From Parabacteroides goldsteinii (lineage in GTDB: Bacteria; Bacteroidota; Bacteroidia; Bacteroidales; Tannerellaceae), in contig NZ_JADNBB010000044.1 of assembly GCF_015550595.1 (NCBI RefSeq), positions 1-38,139 of the forward strand: a stretch of DNA of 38,139 nt, read 5' to 3'. Position numbers and translations under genes: made by a program. Positions 18,197 through 27,102 of this stretch are shown piece by piece. Below the pieces are notes generated by a model, which saw only the letters and a program-made list of their open reading frames with translations, ran no database searches and was not told the origin of the DNA. Position 1 is the stretch's first letter. Every line of letters begins with the position of its first letter.

Positions 18197-20797
18197 CTAG
18201 TAAGCATCTACAATGCTTTGACTTTTCAGTTGCTTGTCGAATGCTGCTTTATCGAGCTGGGTGGTTACGTGGATCGTAACAGGTTCGTTCGGTAACAGGT
18301 CGAAATAATTGTCGGAGAAGAAATTGTCGATGCCGTCGATATTGAGGAATACGGCACGGGCAAAGACGTTGCTCTCGACAGTTACATCGTAGCCATCACC
18401 AGAGGGAACGGAAGTCATCTGTATATCCGCTTTCGGGAAGTCGATGTCTTTGAAGCGAGTAAAGAAATAGTTATTAGAGATAACTTCTGCCTCTTTACCG
18501 CTCTCGATGAAACGGGCATTAACTACGACTTCGTTCGGTTGCTTTCCGCCAAGTACGCTTTCAACCGGAGCAGAGAACTGTATTTTGCTGGTATTGGCAG
18601 GCAATGTTACATTACTTTTCTTTTCAAATAAAACATTGCCTTTCAGATCCATCACACGGATATCCAGTTTCCCTTTGACGGCTTTCAGGCGATCGGAAAT
18701 TATCCAGATATTCAGTTGGCCGTCTTCTGCTATCGGAGAAACCAGGATATCCCGGAATGCCTTTTTGGTAAAGTAATGCTGGGCTTTCCAACGGCCGTAA
18801 TAATCGCGGCTGGACCAGGAAGCCACAGGCCAGCAGTCGTTGTGCTGCCAGTAGAGCGATCCCATATTGTACGGCATCATGCGACGATGTGCTTCCATAG
18901 CAGTCTTCATGGCATCACCCTGCAACAGGATACTCATATAGAGTGTGGAGGGGAAGTCCTTCGGTTTGCGGTATTCCTCCAGAGTGATGTTTTCAATACG
19001 TGAGTTGGCAATCTGGCCTCCCCGTTGGTGTGCCATCATCACATCCGAATAAATATCGTGGTCGCGTTCCTCCGGTGCATATTTTAATACGGATTGGTAT
19101 TCGGGGAATGACTGGAAACCATATTCGGAGAAGAAGCGGGCTCTTACTTTGTTGAAGTGAGACACAGAGTCGACGCCTTGCCATACACCCCAGTAATGCG
19201 CATCACCGTTCGGATTCCAGTTCGGTTTTCCGCTTTCGCACTTGGCATCCGGATCACCTCCGTAGGGAGAGGAAGGCCAGTAGAAGATATCGGGATCATA
19301 CTCTTTTACAACATCAGCCAGGATATTATTAAAGAGCTTTTTAGTGTCGTTGCGTAACTGTTCCGTCACACCGTATCGATCGAACTTCTTCATCCATCCC
19401 CAATTGAACCAGGCCGTGTGTATTTCGTTATTACCACACCAGATAGCCAGGCTCGGATGATTACGCAAGCGGATCACATTGTCGATTGCTTCCTGACGGA
19501 TATTCTCTTCCAGTTCAGGTGTCAACGGATAAACGCTGCAGGCGAACATAAAATCCTGCCATACGAGGATACCGTATTTGTCACACAGGTCATAGAAAAT
19601 ATCTTCCTCATAGATGCCGCCTCCCCATACACGAAGCATGTTCATATTTACATCGACAGCGTCCTTGATTGTCTTTTCATATTGTTCGGCTGTTACGCGC
19701 GGCAGGAAGTTATCCTGTGGAATATAGTTGGCCCCTTTCATAAAGACGGGGACACCGTTCAGTTCGAAATAGAAGGTATGGCCGTCCTTATCCGGCTGGT
19801 TGATTACACGGATGCTACGGAGTCCGAGGTTGGTCTTGTGGGTATCGACTACCTTGTTGTCCATACGGATCGTTGCCGTGAACGGATACAGATGCGCTTC
19901 CCCCAGTCCGTGCGACCACCAGAGTTTCGGGTTGTTTACTGTCAGGTTGGTTTCGATCAGGTTGATTCCTTTCTTCACCTGAGCTTTCTTTGTCCAGGTT
20001 GTCTTGATGCCATCCGCCTTGATGTCCAGGGTTACTTCCCCATCTTTGTCGGCAATTACCTGTACGCTGGTTTTGATGTCGGCACGTTTGGCCGTCACGC
20101 TGGTCTGGTCGTAGAAGATATTGTCGATGCGGGCATCATTCCAACCGATCAGGTAAGCCGGACGCCAGATGCCGCTGGTCACGATACGTGGACCCCAGTC
20201 CCAACCGTAATGGTAACCTGCTTTACGGGCGAATATGCTAACCTTTTTATCGAAGATACCACCGTTCTCGGACTGGTCGTTGCCGGCTTCTACCGGAAAC
20301 TTCAGTGCTTCGAATTTCGGCAGGTCTACTTTGATAGGAGAGTGGAAGTAAACGCGCAACTCATTACCGTCTTTCTTCAACAATCCTTTGACGGGCACAC
20401 TCCATTCACGGAACATATTGTCGGCTTTCAGGATGCAGGAGTCATTCAGATAAACATCTGCGTATGTATCCAGCCCCTTGAAGTCAAGCTCGATATTATC
20501 TTTGTCGAATACATCCGCAGACACGTTCAGTGTCGTTTTGTATTCCCAGTCTTCTTTGTCTACCCATTGTATGTTCCGTTCGTTGAGGCGGTAGAACGGA
20601 TCATCGATAATCTTGTTATCCATCAGGTCGGTTTGCACCGTTCCCGGTACGGTAGCCGGATACCAGTTATTGCCGCGTACCTGCTTAAAGGTCCAGCCTT
20701 TATCGATGTTTTGTTTAGCTACACCGTCTGCCAGGGCCGGAGAGGTCGTTGCCAAAGCGGCCAGGGCGACAGCGGATACTACAGTTTTGTAACGCAT
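18197..20797 (-). CDS. Secreted GH2 beta-mannosidase
   Basis: This is an exo-acting glycosidase that removes terminal beta-mannose residues. It is 866 aa with a signal peptide ending SPALAD, so it is periplasmic or surface-located. The sugar-binding jelly-roll domain (about 25-200) includes VPGTVQTDLMDNKIIDDPFYR, typical of beta-mannosidases rather than beta-galactosidases. An Ig-like domain and the TIM barrel follow. The catalytic acid/base is Glu458 in WCGNNE and the nucleophile Glu558 in FSEYGFQSFP. C-terminal Ig-like domains finish the protein. It lies 22 nt after the acyl-CoA ligase gene. No SusC/SusD genes are nearby, so it is not in an obvious polysaccharide-utilisation locus. Confidence 0.95.
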   Translation of the reverse strand: MRYKTVVSAVALAALATTSPALADGVAKQNIDKGWTFKQVRGNNWYPATVPGTVQTDLMDNKIIDDPFYRLNERNIQWVDKEDWEYKTTLNVSADVFDKDNIELDFKGLDTYADVYLNDSCILKADNMFREWSVPVKGLLKKDGNELRVYFHSPIKVDLPKFEALKFPVEAGNDQSENGGIFDKKVSIFARKAGYHYGWDWGPRIVTSGIWRPAYLIGWNDARIDNIFYDQTSVTAKRADIKTSVQVIADKDGEVTLDIKADGIKTTWTKKAQVKKGINLIETNLTVNNPKLWWSHGLGEAHLYPFTATIRMDNKVVDTHKTNLGLRSIRVINQPDKDGHTFYFELNGVPVFMKGANYIPQDNFLPRVTAEQYEKTIKDAVDVNMNMLRVWGGGIYEEDIFYDLCDKYGILVWQDFMFACSVYPLTPELEENIRQEAIDNVIRLRNHPSLAIWCGNNEIHTAWFNWGWMKKFDRYGVTEQLRNDTKKLFNNILADVVKEYDPDIFYWPSSPYGGDPDAKCESGKPNWNPNGDAHYWGVWQGVDSVSHFNKVRARFFSEYGFQSFPEYQSVLKYAPEERDHDIYSDVMMAHQRGGQIANSRIENITLEEYRKPKDFPSTLYMSILLQGDAMKTAMEAHRRMMPYNMGSLYWQHNDCWPVASWSSRDYYGRWKAQHYFTKKAFRDILVSPIAEDGQLNIWIISDRLKAVKGKLDIRVMDLKGNVLFEKKSNVTLPANTSKIQFSAPVESVLGGKQPNEVVVNARFIESGKEAEVISNNYFFTRFKDIDFPKADIQMTSVPSGDGYDVTVESNVFARAVFLNIDGIDNFFSDNYFDLLPNEPVTIHVTTQLDKAAFDKQLKSQSIVDAY

Positions 20798-20819
20798 GGT
20801 TGTTGTGTTTAGTAATTCT

Positions 20820-22721
20820 TTATAGCGACTTCAAATTCTCTGCATTTACCGGGTTCTTGCCTTCCGGTGTGTATAGATGGTCGATGCGGTCGGCATACAT
20901 TTTTTCTACTTTACCGCGTACGATCTTCATGGTGCTGTTTACCAAACCGTTCTGTTCGGTAAAAGGTTCGGGAAGGACAGCGAATGTTGTCGGTAGCCAG
21001 CGGTCGGGGAATAGGGTAGACAAGTCGCCACCTTTACGGAAACGGTCTATCTGGCTTTGAAGGATACGGATGGCTTCTTCTTTGCCTTTTTCCGAGTTGA
21101 GATCCAGTTGGTGATGCGCCAGATGTTTCTTCAGACGATCCTTGTTGGGGACGAGCAAGGCAACGGTATAAGGATTCTGGTTATTATATAGCAGAAGCTG
21201 GTCGATACAGGATGAATGTTCGACCAATGCCTCCTCGATACCTTCCGGGCTGTATTTCTCACCGTCGCTACCGATCAATAAACTTTTGAAACGGCCTAAT
21301 ACATACAATAGCCCGTCTTTGCCCATATATCCCATATCGCCGGTATAAAGCCAACCGTCTTTGACGGTATCGGCTGTCGAAGACGGGTTCTTCCAGTATC
21401 CGGCCATTACGTTTTCTCCGCGGATAACGATTTCACCTTTCTCACCGAGCGGAAGTTCTTTGCCGTCCAGGTCGCATATTTTGAGATCGAGCGGCTGTAC
21501 CAGTACCCCGCTGCTTCCGAACTTATGATGACGCGGCCCATTGGTAGAAATGACCGGAGTCGCTTCACTCAGTCCGTAGCCCTGATACATCGGCAGACCG
21601 ATGGCATAGTAGAATTTCTGCAGGTCTTTATCCAGTAGTGCACCGCCGCCGATAAAGAACTTCAACTCTCCGCCGAAGTTCTCGCGAACCTTCGAGAAGA
21701 TCACACTGTCGAACAGGCTGACAACCGGTTTCAATAGGAACCGCCAGCCGCGACCTTTATCATCCCCACCGTCTCCGTTGTAAGTATAGGCCACATCCAG
21801 TCCCATGTGAAACAGGCGGTTAACCATATTGCCCTGTGCACGGATGCCTTGCTCGATGTTTTTCTTGAAGTTCTTGGCCAGTGCCGGGACACTCAATATC
21901 AGGTAAGGTTTGAACTCTTTGATATTTATCGGGATATTCTTCAATGTCTCCATTCCCGTCTTTCCAACCTGTACCGTGGCAACGGAGGCTCCTTTATACA
22001 TAAATATATAGAAACCGACCACATGCGCGAAACAATGGTCGAGCGGTAGAATAACCAGTGTACGCCAGGTGTCGTCGATATCCACGCAGGTAAGCGATTG
22101 TTCGACATTGGCTGTATAATTACGGTGCGTCAGGATCACCCCTTTCGGATCGGCAGTCGTGCCGGAGGTGTAGGTGATCGTAGCATAGTCGTCATTCGTA
22201 AGCGATCGGCCGATAGCCAGGAATTCTTCCAGGGGATGTGCCTGAAGATATTCCGTCCCCATTTTCATCACTTTTGAAAGCGGTATCTCTTTTTCTTTGT
22301 ATTCCGGTTGGTCATCGAAAACAATTACCTGACGGAGCAGAGGCAACTTGTCCATAATGGCCCGTATCTTCTTCAACTGGTTGCCTGAAACCAGGATGTA
22401 TTTCACATCGGCATGCGTCAGGCGAAATAATAGGTCGTTGGCCTCTTCCAGTTTAATGGAGAGGGGCACGTTGGTGGCTCCGGCGTAGAACATGGCCAGT
22501 TCGCCTATAATCCAGGCATTGCGGCCTTCGCTAAGCAAAGCCATATTGTCACCTTTATTTACTCCCAGGGCAACCAGTCCGGCTCCGAGAGTGTATACCT
22601 GATTCCTGACCTGTGTGTAGGTGGTAGGCTCAAATTTGTCCTTTGTCTTTTCCCATAGGAACGGGTTGTCGGGGAATTGTTTCACCGAACTCTCAAAAAG
22701 GTCTACCAATGTTTTTTTCAT
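20820..22721 (-). CDS. Long-chain fatty acid-CoA ligase (AMP-binding)
   Basis: This is a member of the ANL adenylate-forming superfamily (633 aa) that activates a fatty acid with ATP and joins it to CoA. The phosphate-binding P-loop YTSGTTADPKGV is at residues 184-195. Further motifs are YQGYGLSEATPV, GWLYTGDMGYMGKDG with the hinge region GRFKSLLIGSDGEKYSPE, and the C-terminal lid with INST-like LVNSTMKIVRGKV. It has no signal peptide and is predicted to be cytoplasmic or peripherally attached to the membrane. It sits 12 nt after mfd and 22 nt before the mannosidase gene. The chain-length preference is not determinable by reading. Confidence 0.93.
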   Translation of the reverse strand: MKKTLVDLFESSVKQFPDNPFLWEKTKDKFEPTTYTQVRNQVYTLGAGLVALGVNKGDNMALLSEGRNAWIIGELAMFYAGATNVPLSIKLEEANDLLFRLTHADVKYILVSGNQLKKIRAIMDKLPLLRQVIVFDDQPEYKEKEIPLSKVMKMGTEYLQAHPLEEFLAIGRSLTNDDYATITYTSGTTADPKGVILTHRNYTANVEQSLTCVDIDDTWRTLVILPLDHCFAHVVGFYIFMYKGASVATVQVGKTGMETLKNIPINIKEFKPYLILSVPALAKNFKKNIEQGIRAQGNMVNRLFHMGLDVAYTYNGDGGDDKGRGWRFLLKPVVSLFDSVIFSKVRENFGGELKFFIGGGALLDKDLQKFYYAIGLPMYQGYGLSEATPVISTNGPRHHKFGSSGVLVQPLDLKICDLDGKELPLGEKGEIVIRGENVMAGYWKNPSSTADTVKDGWLYTGDMGYMGKDGLLYVLGRFKSLLIGSDGEKYSPEGIEEALVEHSSCIDQLLLYNNQNPYTVALLVPNKDRLKKHLAHHQLDLNSEKGKEEAIRILQSQIDRFRKGGDLSTLFPDRWLPTTFAVLPEPFTEQNGLVNSTMKIVRGKVEKMYADRIDHLYTPEGKNPVNAENLKSL

Positions 22722-22733
22722 GACATCTTTGTT

Positions 22734-25700
22734 TTAGGATTTCTCAATTTCTTCAAGCAGTGCGCAGGCGGTTTCTACTGTACTGACATTCTTTACTACG
22801 ATACTGCGCTTACCGTTCACATCCCGGATCATACATTCGCGGGGATGTTTCTGTATGAATGCCAGTAATTTATCGAATGCTTCGCTCTGGTAATACGGGC
22901 TGTCCTGGTTAGCAACCAGGAAGATACTCATCTGTCCTTTTTTCAGGACCAGTTTCTCCATACCCAGTTTCCTGGCTATACGGCGAAGGCGTACGATACG
23001 GATCAATTCTTTTCCTTCTTTCGGTATTTTACCGAAACGGTCTTTCAGGCGTTCGGTAAAGGCAAGGATATCACGTTCCTCTTCCATCTTATCCAGTTCG
23101 CGATAGAGCGAGATACGCTCCGAGTCGTTAGGGATATAGGTAGGAGGGAACATCAGTTCCAGATCACTTTCGATATATGTCTCGCGGATATATTCGCTGC
23201 CCGAATCCCGTTTGCCGTCGTCTGTGTCGGCATAGAGATCGGCGAACTCGTCGCTCTTCAGTTCGTCTACTGCTTCTTCCAGAATCTTCTGGTATGTCTC
23301 GTAACCGAGGTCGGCAATGAAACCGCTTTGTTCGGCTCCCAGCATATTTCCGGCACCGCGTATATCGAGGTCTTGCATGGCGATATGGATACCGCTTCCC
23401 AGCTCGGAAAAGTTCTCGATAGCTTGCAGGCGGCGACGTGCTTCCTGAGTCAGCGAAGAGAGAGGAGGGGAGAGCAGGTAACAGAAGGCTTTGCGGTTGC
23501 TTCGTCCCACACGTCCGCGCAACTGGTGCAGATCGGACAAACCGAACTGCTGTGCATTATTGATAATGATGGTGTTGGCATTCGGAACGTCGATGCCGCT
23601 TTCCACGATACTGGTGGCGATCAGTACATCGTATTCGTAGTTCACGAAGTCGAGGATGATCTTTTCCAGTTTATCCGGCTCCATCTGTCCGTGGCCGACA
23701 GCTATGCGGGCATCGGGGACTTCCCGGCGTACAAGCTGTTCTATTTCGTAAATGTTCTGAATGCGGTTGTTGATAAAGAACACCTGCCCGTTACGGCTCA
23801 TTTCGAAATTGATCGCCTCGCGGATAATGTCCGGGTTGAAACGTTCCACTTCCGTTTGTACCGGATAACGGTTGGGCGGCGGAGTCGTAATGCTGCTCAG
23901 GTCGCGCGCACCCATCAGTGAGAACTGCAACGTTCGCGGAATAGGCGTAGCCGTCATGGTCAATGTGTCCACATTCACCTTCATCTGGCGAAGCTTTTCT
24001 TTGACGGAGACACCGAACTTCTGCTCTTCGTCGATAACCAGCAGTCCCAGGTCTTTGAACTTCACGTCTTTGCTGACGATACGGTGTGTGCCGATCAGTA
24101 TATTCACTTTTCCATCAGCCACATCATTCAATGTCGCTTTGATTTGTGCCGATGTCCGGGCCCGGCTGATATAATCGATCCGGCAGGGGAAATCTTTCAG
24201 GCGTTCCGAGAAAGTCTGGAAATGCTGGAAAGCCAGTACCGTAGTCGGCACTAACACTGCTACCTGTTTATTGTCGGAAACCGCTTTGAAAGCAGCTCGG
24301 ATAGCTACCTCGGTCTTTCCGAAGCCCACATCACCGCAGATCAGACGGTCCATCGGGCGTGAGTTTTCCATATCTTCCTTTACATCGGCCGTCGCTTTCA
24401 TCTGATCGGGTGTATCTTCGTAGATGAAGCTTGCTTCCAGTTCGTGCTGCATGAAACTGTCGGGCGAGTAGGAGAAACCTTTTTCCTGTTTGCGCTGGGA
24501 GTAGAGGATGATAAGGTCGCGGGCAATATCTTTGACCTTTTTCTTCGTTTTCTCCTTCATCTTTTCCCAGGCTCCCGTTCCCAGTTTGTTCAGTTTGGGA
24601 GCTTCACCGCTGTCTTTCCCTTTATATTTGGAGAGTTTGTGAAGCGAATGGATGCTGACAAAGATAATATCGTTATTCTGGTAGATCAGTTTGATCGCTT
24701 CCTGTATCTTGCCGTTCACTTCGGTGCGCACCAGTCCGCCGAACTGTCCGACGCCGTGATCGATATGTACGATGTAATCGCCTGTGCTGAACTGGTTCAG
24801 TTCCTTGAGCGACAGTGTGAGCTTCCCGCTTCGTGCCTTTTCACTTTTCAGGTTGAATTTATGGAAACGGTCGAAGAGTTGGTGGTCGGTGAAAAGACAG
24901 ATGCGCAGGGTCTCGTCGGCAAAACCTTCGTGTATGGTCTTGTTGACCGGCATGAAGGGGATATTCTCTCCCCGGTCTTCGAAGATGGCCCGGATGCGGG
25001 TAGCCTGCTTTTCTACGTCGCTTAATATATATAATGTATAGCCGTTCTCCAGATAACTCTGGAAAGAACTGCTTACCATATCGAAATTCTTATGATAGAT
25101 AGGCTGTGCCTGTGTATTGAAAGACAGTGTTGCATCGGCAACGCCTGTGGATCGTACCCCGAAATGCATCCGGCGGAAGTTTAATGCTGCCCGAAGGAAA
25201 TCCTTCCCTGTCACCAGTTTGGCACGCATCATATTGATGTCGGCAAACGACTCTTCGTCTCCTACCACCGGCTCTTCGTTCCAAAGGCTGTCGATCCGTT
25301 CCTTTGTCCAGGCCAGGTCTTTAGTCGCCAGGATCGTTTGGGCCGGCAGCGAGTCGAGTAGCAGGGTATTGGTACGGTTGCTCTTGTTCATTTCTGGGAC
25401 GATATAGATACTTTCCAGTTTCTCTTTGGATAGCTGCGTTTCCACATCGAATGTACGGATCGTTTCCACCTCTTTTCCGAAGAAGTCGATACGGTAGGGA
25501 AACTCGTACGAGAAAGAGAACACGTCGAGGATACTCCCGCGGAGGGCGTATTGTCCGGGTTCGTATACATAATCGACCTGCTCGAAACCATACTCGTCGA
25601 GAACATCGGAAACAAACATGTTGTCCAGCTTCTCGCCGACGCTGATCTTTAGTGTGTTCTTTTTCAGTTCGTCGCGCGATATAACCTTTTCAGCCAGTGC

Positions 25701-26081
25701 GTCGGGGTAGGAGACGATAACGAACGGTGCTTCCGGGTCTTGCAGGACACTGAGCACTTCGGTGCGCAGGATCTCATTTGCCGGATCGACATGTCCGTAT
25801 TTGATTGCCCGCCGGTAAGCGGAAGGGAAAAAGTAAATATCGTTGCTTCCGGTCAGCTGTACCAGGTCGTGATAAAAGTAGCCGGCTTCTTCCTGGTCGT
25901 TAAGTATGCACACATAGCTTCCCCTTCTTTTTAAAAAAAGAGAAGCGATTGTCATTGCTGCGCCCGATCCGTTTAACCCTTTGAGGAATATATTGTTTGA
26001 CGTATTATCGTTCAAAAGGGCATCTAAAGCGGTTATCTGTGGGTGGGCGCCAAATATCTTAAGTAATTCTTGTACCTCCAA
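22734..26081 (-). CDS. mfd: Transcription-repair coupling factor Mfd
   Basis: Mfd removes stalled RNA polymerase from DNA lesions and recruits UvrA. The protein is 1115 aa, as in other Bacteroidetes. Its N-terminal third is the UvrB-like module. The RNA-polymerase-interaction domain lies about 450-520 (GDYIVHIDHGVGQFGG). RecG-like helicase motifs follow: Walker A GDVGFGKTE with Lys589, DEEQ at 684-687, TATPIPRT, and QLRGRVGRS in the second lobe. The C-terminal TRCF domain ends the protein. The start appears to be TTG at 26081: no ATG lies between it and an upstream in-frame stop, and the next Met is over 40 residues in. Confidence 0.96.
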   Translation of the reverse strand: MEVQELLKIFGAHPQITALDALLNDNTSNNIFLKGLNGSGAAMTIASLFLKRRGSYVCILNDQEEAGYFYHDLVQLTGSNDIYFFPSAYRRAIKYGHVDPANEILRTEVLSVLQDPEAPFVIVSYPDALAEKVISRDELKKNTLKISVGEKLDNMFVSDVLDEYGFEQVDYVYEPGQYALRGSILDVFSFSYEFPYRIDFFGKEVETIRTFDVETQLSKEKLESIYIVPEMNKSNRTNTLLLDSLPAQTILATKDLAWTKERIDSLWNEEPVVGDEESFADINMMRAKLVTGKDFLRAALNFRRMHFGVRSTGVADATLSFNTQAQPIYHKNFDMVSSSFQSYLENGYTLYILSDVEKQATRIRAIFEDRGENIPFMPVNKTIHEGFADETLRICLFTDHQLFDRFHKFNLKSEKARSGKLTLSLKELNQFSTGDYIVHIDHGVGQFGGLVRTEVNGKIQEAIKLIYQNNDIIFVSIHSLHKLSKYKGKDSGEAPKLNKLGTGAWEKMKEKTKKKVKDIARDLIILYSQRKQEKGFSYSPDSFMQHELEASFIYEDTPDQMKATADVKEDMENSRPMDRLICGDVGFGKTEVAIRAAFKAVSDNKQVAVLVPTTVLAFQHFQTFSERLKDFPCRIDYISRARTSAQIKATLNDVADGKVNILIGTHRIVSKDVKFKDLGLLVIDEEQKFGVSVKEKLRQMKVNVDTLTMTATPIPRTLQFSLMGARDLSSITTPPPNRYPVQTEVERFNPDIIREAINFEMSRNGQVFFINNRIQNIYEIEQLVRREVPDARIAVGHGQMEPDKLEKIILDFVNYEYDVLIATSIVESGIDVPNANTIIINNAQQFGLSDLHQLRGRVGRSNRKAFCYLLSPPLSSLTQEARRRLQAIENFSELGSGIHIAMQDLDIRGAGNMLGAEQSGFIADLGYETYQKILEEAVDELKSDEFADLYADTDDGKRDSGSEYIRETYIESDLELMFPPTYIPNDSERISLYRELDKMEEERDILAFTERLKDRFGKIPKEGKELIRIVRLRRIARKLGMEKLVLKKGQMSIFLVANQDSPYYQSEAFDKLLAFIQKHPRECMIRDVNGKRSIVVKNVSTVETACALLEEIEKS

Positions 26082-26089
26082 TAGACTGA

Positions 26090-26117
26090 TTGAAAATTGA
26101 TAATTGATAATTGAAAA
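26090..26117. repeat. Four AT-rich heptanucleotide repeats upstream of mfd
   Basis: The units are TTGAAAA (26090-26096), TTGATAA (26097-26103), TTGATAA (26104-26110) and TTGAAAA (26111-26117). They lie between the candidate mfd promoter and the TTG start codon, so they would be in the mRNA leader. Function is unknown; the repeat could vary in number by slippage. Confidence 0.75.
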
Positions 26118-26128
26118 TTATGTAAGCG

Positions 26129-26136
26129 CAAAAATA
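26129..26136 (-). promoter_or_regulatory. Candidate -7 box of mfd
   Basis: On the minus strand the sequence is TATTTTTG, an exact TAnnTTTG match, about 48 nt upstream of the TTG start. No convincing -33 element is seen. Confidence 0.35.
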
Positions 26137-26225
26137 CGGAAAATGTTGTAATCATATTCGTTAAATCAATGAAAATATCAACCTTCGCCTCTTAGTTGGG
26201 GATTGGAATAAATTGTAATTTTATT

Positions 26226-26309
26226 CTAGGCGGCTTTCAACAGCTCTTTCCCTTCTTCGATTATCCCGTCAAAAAATAGGTCTTGCCATGATTGTAATAA
26301 ATTTATCAA
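26226..26309 (-). pseudogene. Possible 3' remnant of a gene (27 codons)
   Basis: A minus-strand frame ending in TAG reads LLQSWQDLFFDGIIEEGKEL and then LKAA, which looks like a genuine protein C-terminus rather than random translation. An in-frame stop lies a few codons upstream of the TTG at 26309, so at most a fragment survives. I cannot name the parent gene; a transposase or other lost gene is possible. Its position beside a cluster of palindromic repeats fits a degraded insertion. Confidence 0.25.
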
Positions 26310-26354
26310 AAGTGAATGTTTTAGTTATTGTCAGAATTGAATGTAGTGTCGTTG

Positions 26355-26382
26355 GTAGGGGCGGTTCGCGAACCGCCCTTAC
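26355..26382. repeat. GTAGGGGC palindromic repeat, copy A
   Basis: A perfect 20-bp palindrome, GGGCGGTTCG followed by CGAACCGCCC, spans 26359-26378. It is flanked by GTAG and TTAC. It is the most symmetric of the four family members in the window. Confidence 0.75.
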
Positions 26383-26416
26383 AGGCGCCGTCACAATGGA
26401 ACAGGCAGGTTCGGCC

Positions 26417-26440
26417 GTAGGGGCGGGGTCTGCCCGCCCT
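26417..26440. repeat. GTAGGGGC palindromic repeat, copy B
   Basis: GTAG is followed by GGGCGGG (26421-26427), a 5-nt loop, and CCCGCCC (26433-26439). It has the same orientation as copy A, 62 bp downstream. Confidence 0.7.
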
Positions 26441-26471
26441 TCTTCACCGGTTGTTATATTATTGTCGCAAA

Positions 26472-26494
26472 GGGTGGGCAAACCCCACCCCTAC
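26472..26494. repeat. GTAGGGGC palindromic repeat, copy C (inverted)
   Basis: GGGTGGG (26472-26478) pairs with CCCACCC (26484-26490) and is followed by CTAC. Read on the minus strand it begins GTAGGGGTGGG, so it is an inverted relative of copies A and B. Confidence 0.7.
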
Positions 26495-26556
26495 AAAACC
26501 TGTCATTTTGGTTCACCTTTTTCTACATTAGAATACCCTTTTATATATGTAACCGA

Positions 26557-27102
26557 TCAAGGTATATCGATCAACTTATGGGTTTGTAAACTAAGTTGCC
26601 ATTCCGGATGTTGCAAAATGTATTTTACTATCTCTGCCGTATTTCTACATGAACAAGGTTGTATGTAATGATGTTTTGCCGGCAGGTCGATGTAGGCCGA
26701 TAGATCCTGGTCCAGATAGACTACCTTTACTTCATCCATCTTGTCAATGCAGATTGGTGCTCCTTCTTTGGGTGAACAGGTTACCCAGTCGATATTTTCT
26801 GGTAGTTTCCGGGTTCCGTTGGTCTCTATACATACGTATTTACCTGCTTGGTGGAGCAGGTCGATGAACTCTTCATCGATCCATAAAGAAGGTTCTCCAC
26901 CGGTCAGAACGACCAGGTTGGACGGATAGACAGAGATAGCCTTGATGATTTCTTCATCAGACATCAATGTCCCTTCCTCATGTTCTGTATCGCAAAAACT
27001 ACACTTTAGGTTACATCCTGAAAAACGGATAAAGATTGCCGCCTTTCCTGTGTGATAACCTTCGCCTTGCAGGCTGTAAAAAATCTCATTAATCTTTCTC
27101 AT
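26557..27102 (-). CDS. queE: 7-carboxy-7-deazaguanine synthase (radical SAM)
   Basis: QueE converts 6-carboxy-tetrahydropterin to 7-carboxy-7-deazaguanine, the ring-contraction step of queuosine/7-deazapurine synthesis. The protein is 181 aa, within the short end of the family. The N-terminus EIFYSLQGEGYHTGKAAIFI is typical. The radical-SAM motif CX3CX2C is at Cys30, Cys34 and Cys37 (CNLKCSFCD), followed by the SAM-binding LTGGEPS. The start overlaps the end of queD by 14 nt, so the two consecutive pathway enzymes are co-transcribed. Other pathway genes (folE, queC, queF) are not in the window. Confidence 0.95.
   Translation of the reverse strand: MRKINEIFYSLQGEGYHTGKAAIFIRFSGCNLKCSFCDTEHEEGTLMSDEEIIKAISVYPSNLVVLTGGEPSLWIDEEFIDLLHQAGKYVCIETNGTRKLPENIDWVTCSPKEGAPICIDKMDEVKVVYLDQDLSAYIDLPAKHHYIQPCSCRNTAEIVKYILQHPEWQLSLQTHKLIDIP

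Larger units (their letters stand above)
26082..26556. other. 475-bp gene-poor region with palindromic repeats
   Basis: The region lies between mfd and queE. It contains the mfd leader with heptamer repeats (26090-26117), a possible 27-codon gene tail on the minus strand (26226-26309), and three GTAGGGGC-family palindromes (26355-26494). Longer open frames here (for example plus 26288-26668) run straight through the palindromes and into queE on the opposite strand, so I do not accept them as genes. Confidence 0.6.

Noticed and set aside
19418-20812. 464-codon open frame on the plus strand
   Set aside because: It lies entirely antisense to the beta-mannosidase gene, whose motifs and catalytic residues are clear; the antisense product has no signal, motif or family resemblance.
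26288-26668. 126-codon plus-strand frame upstream of and into queE
   Set aside because: It translates the palindromic repeats and overlaps queE on the other strand; no protein features.
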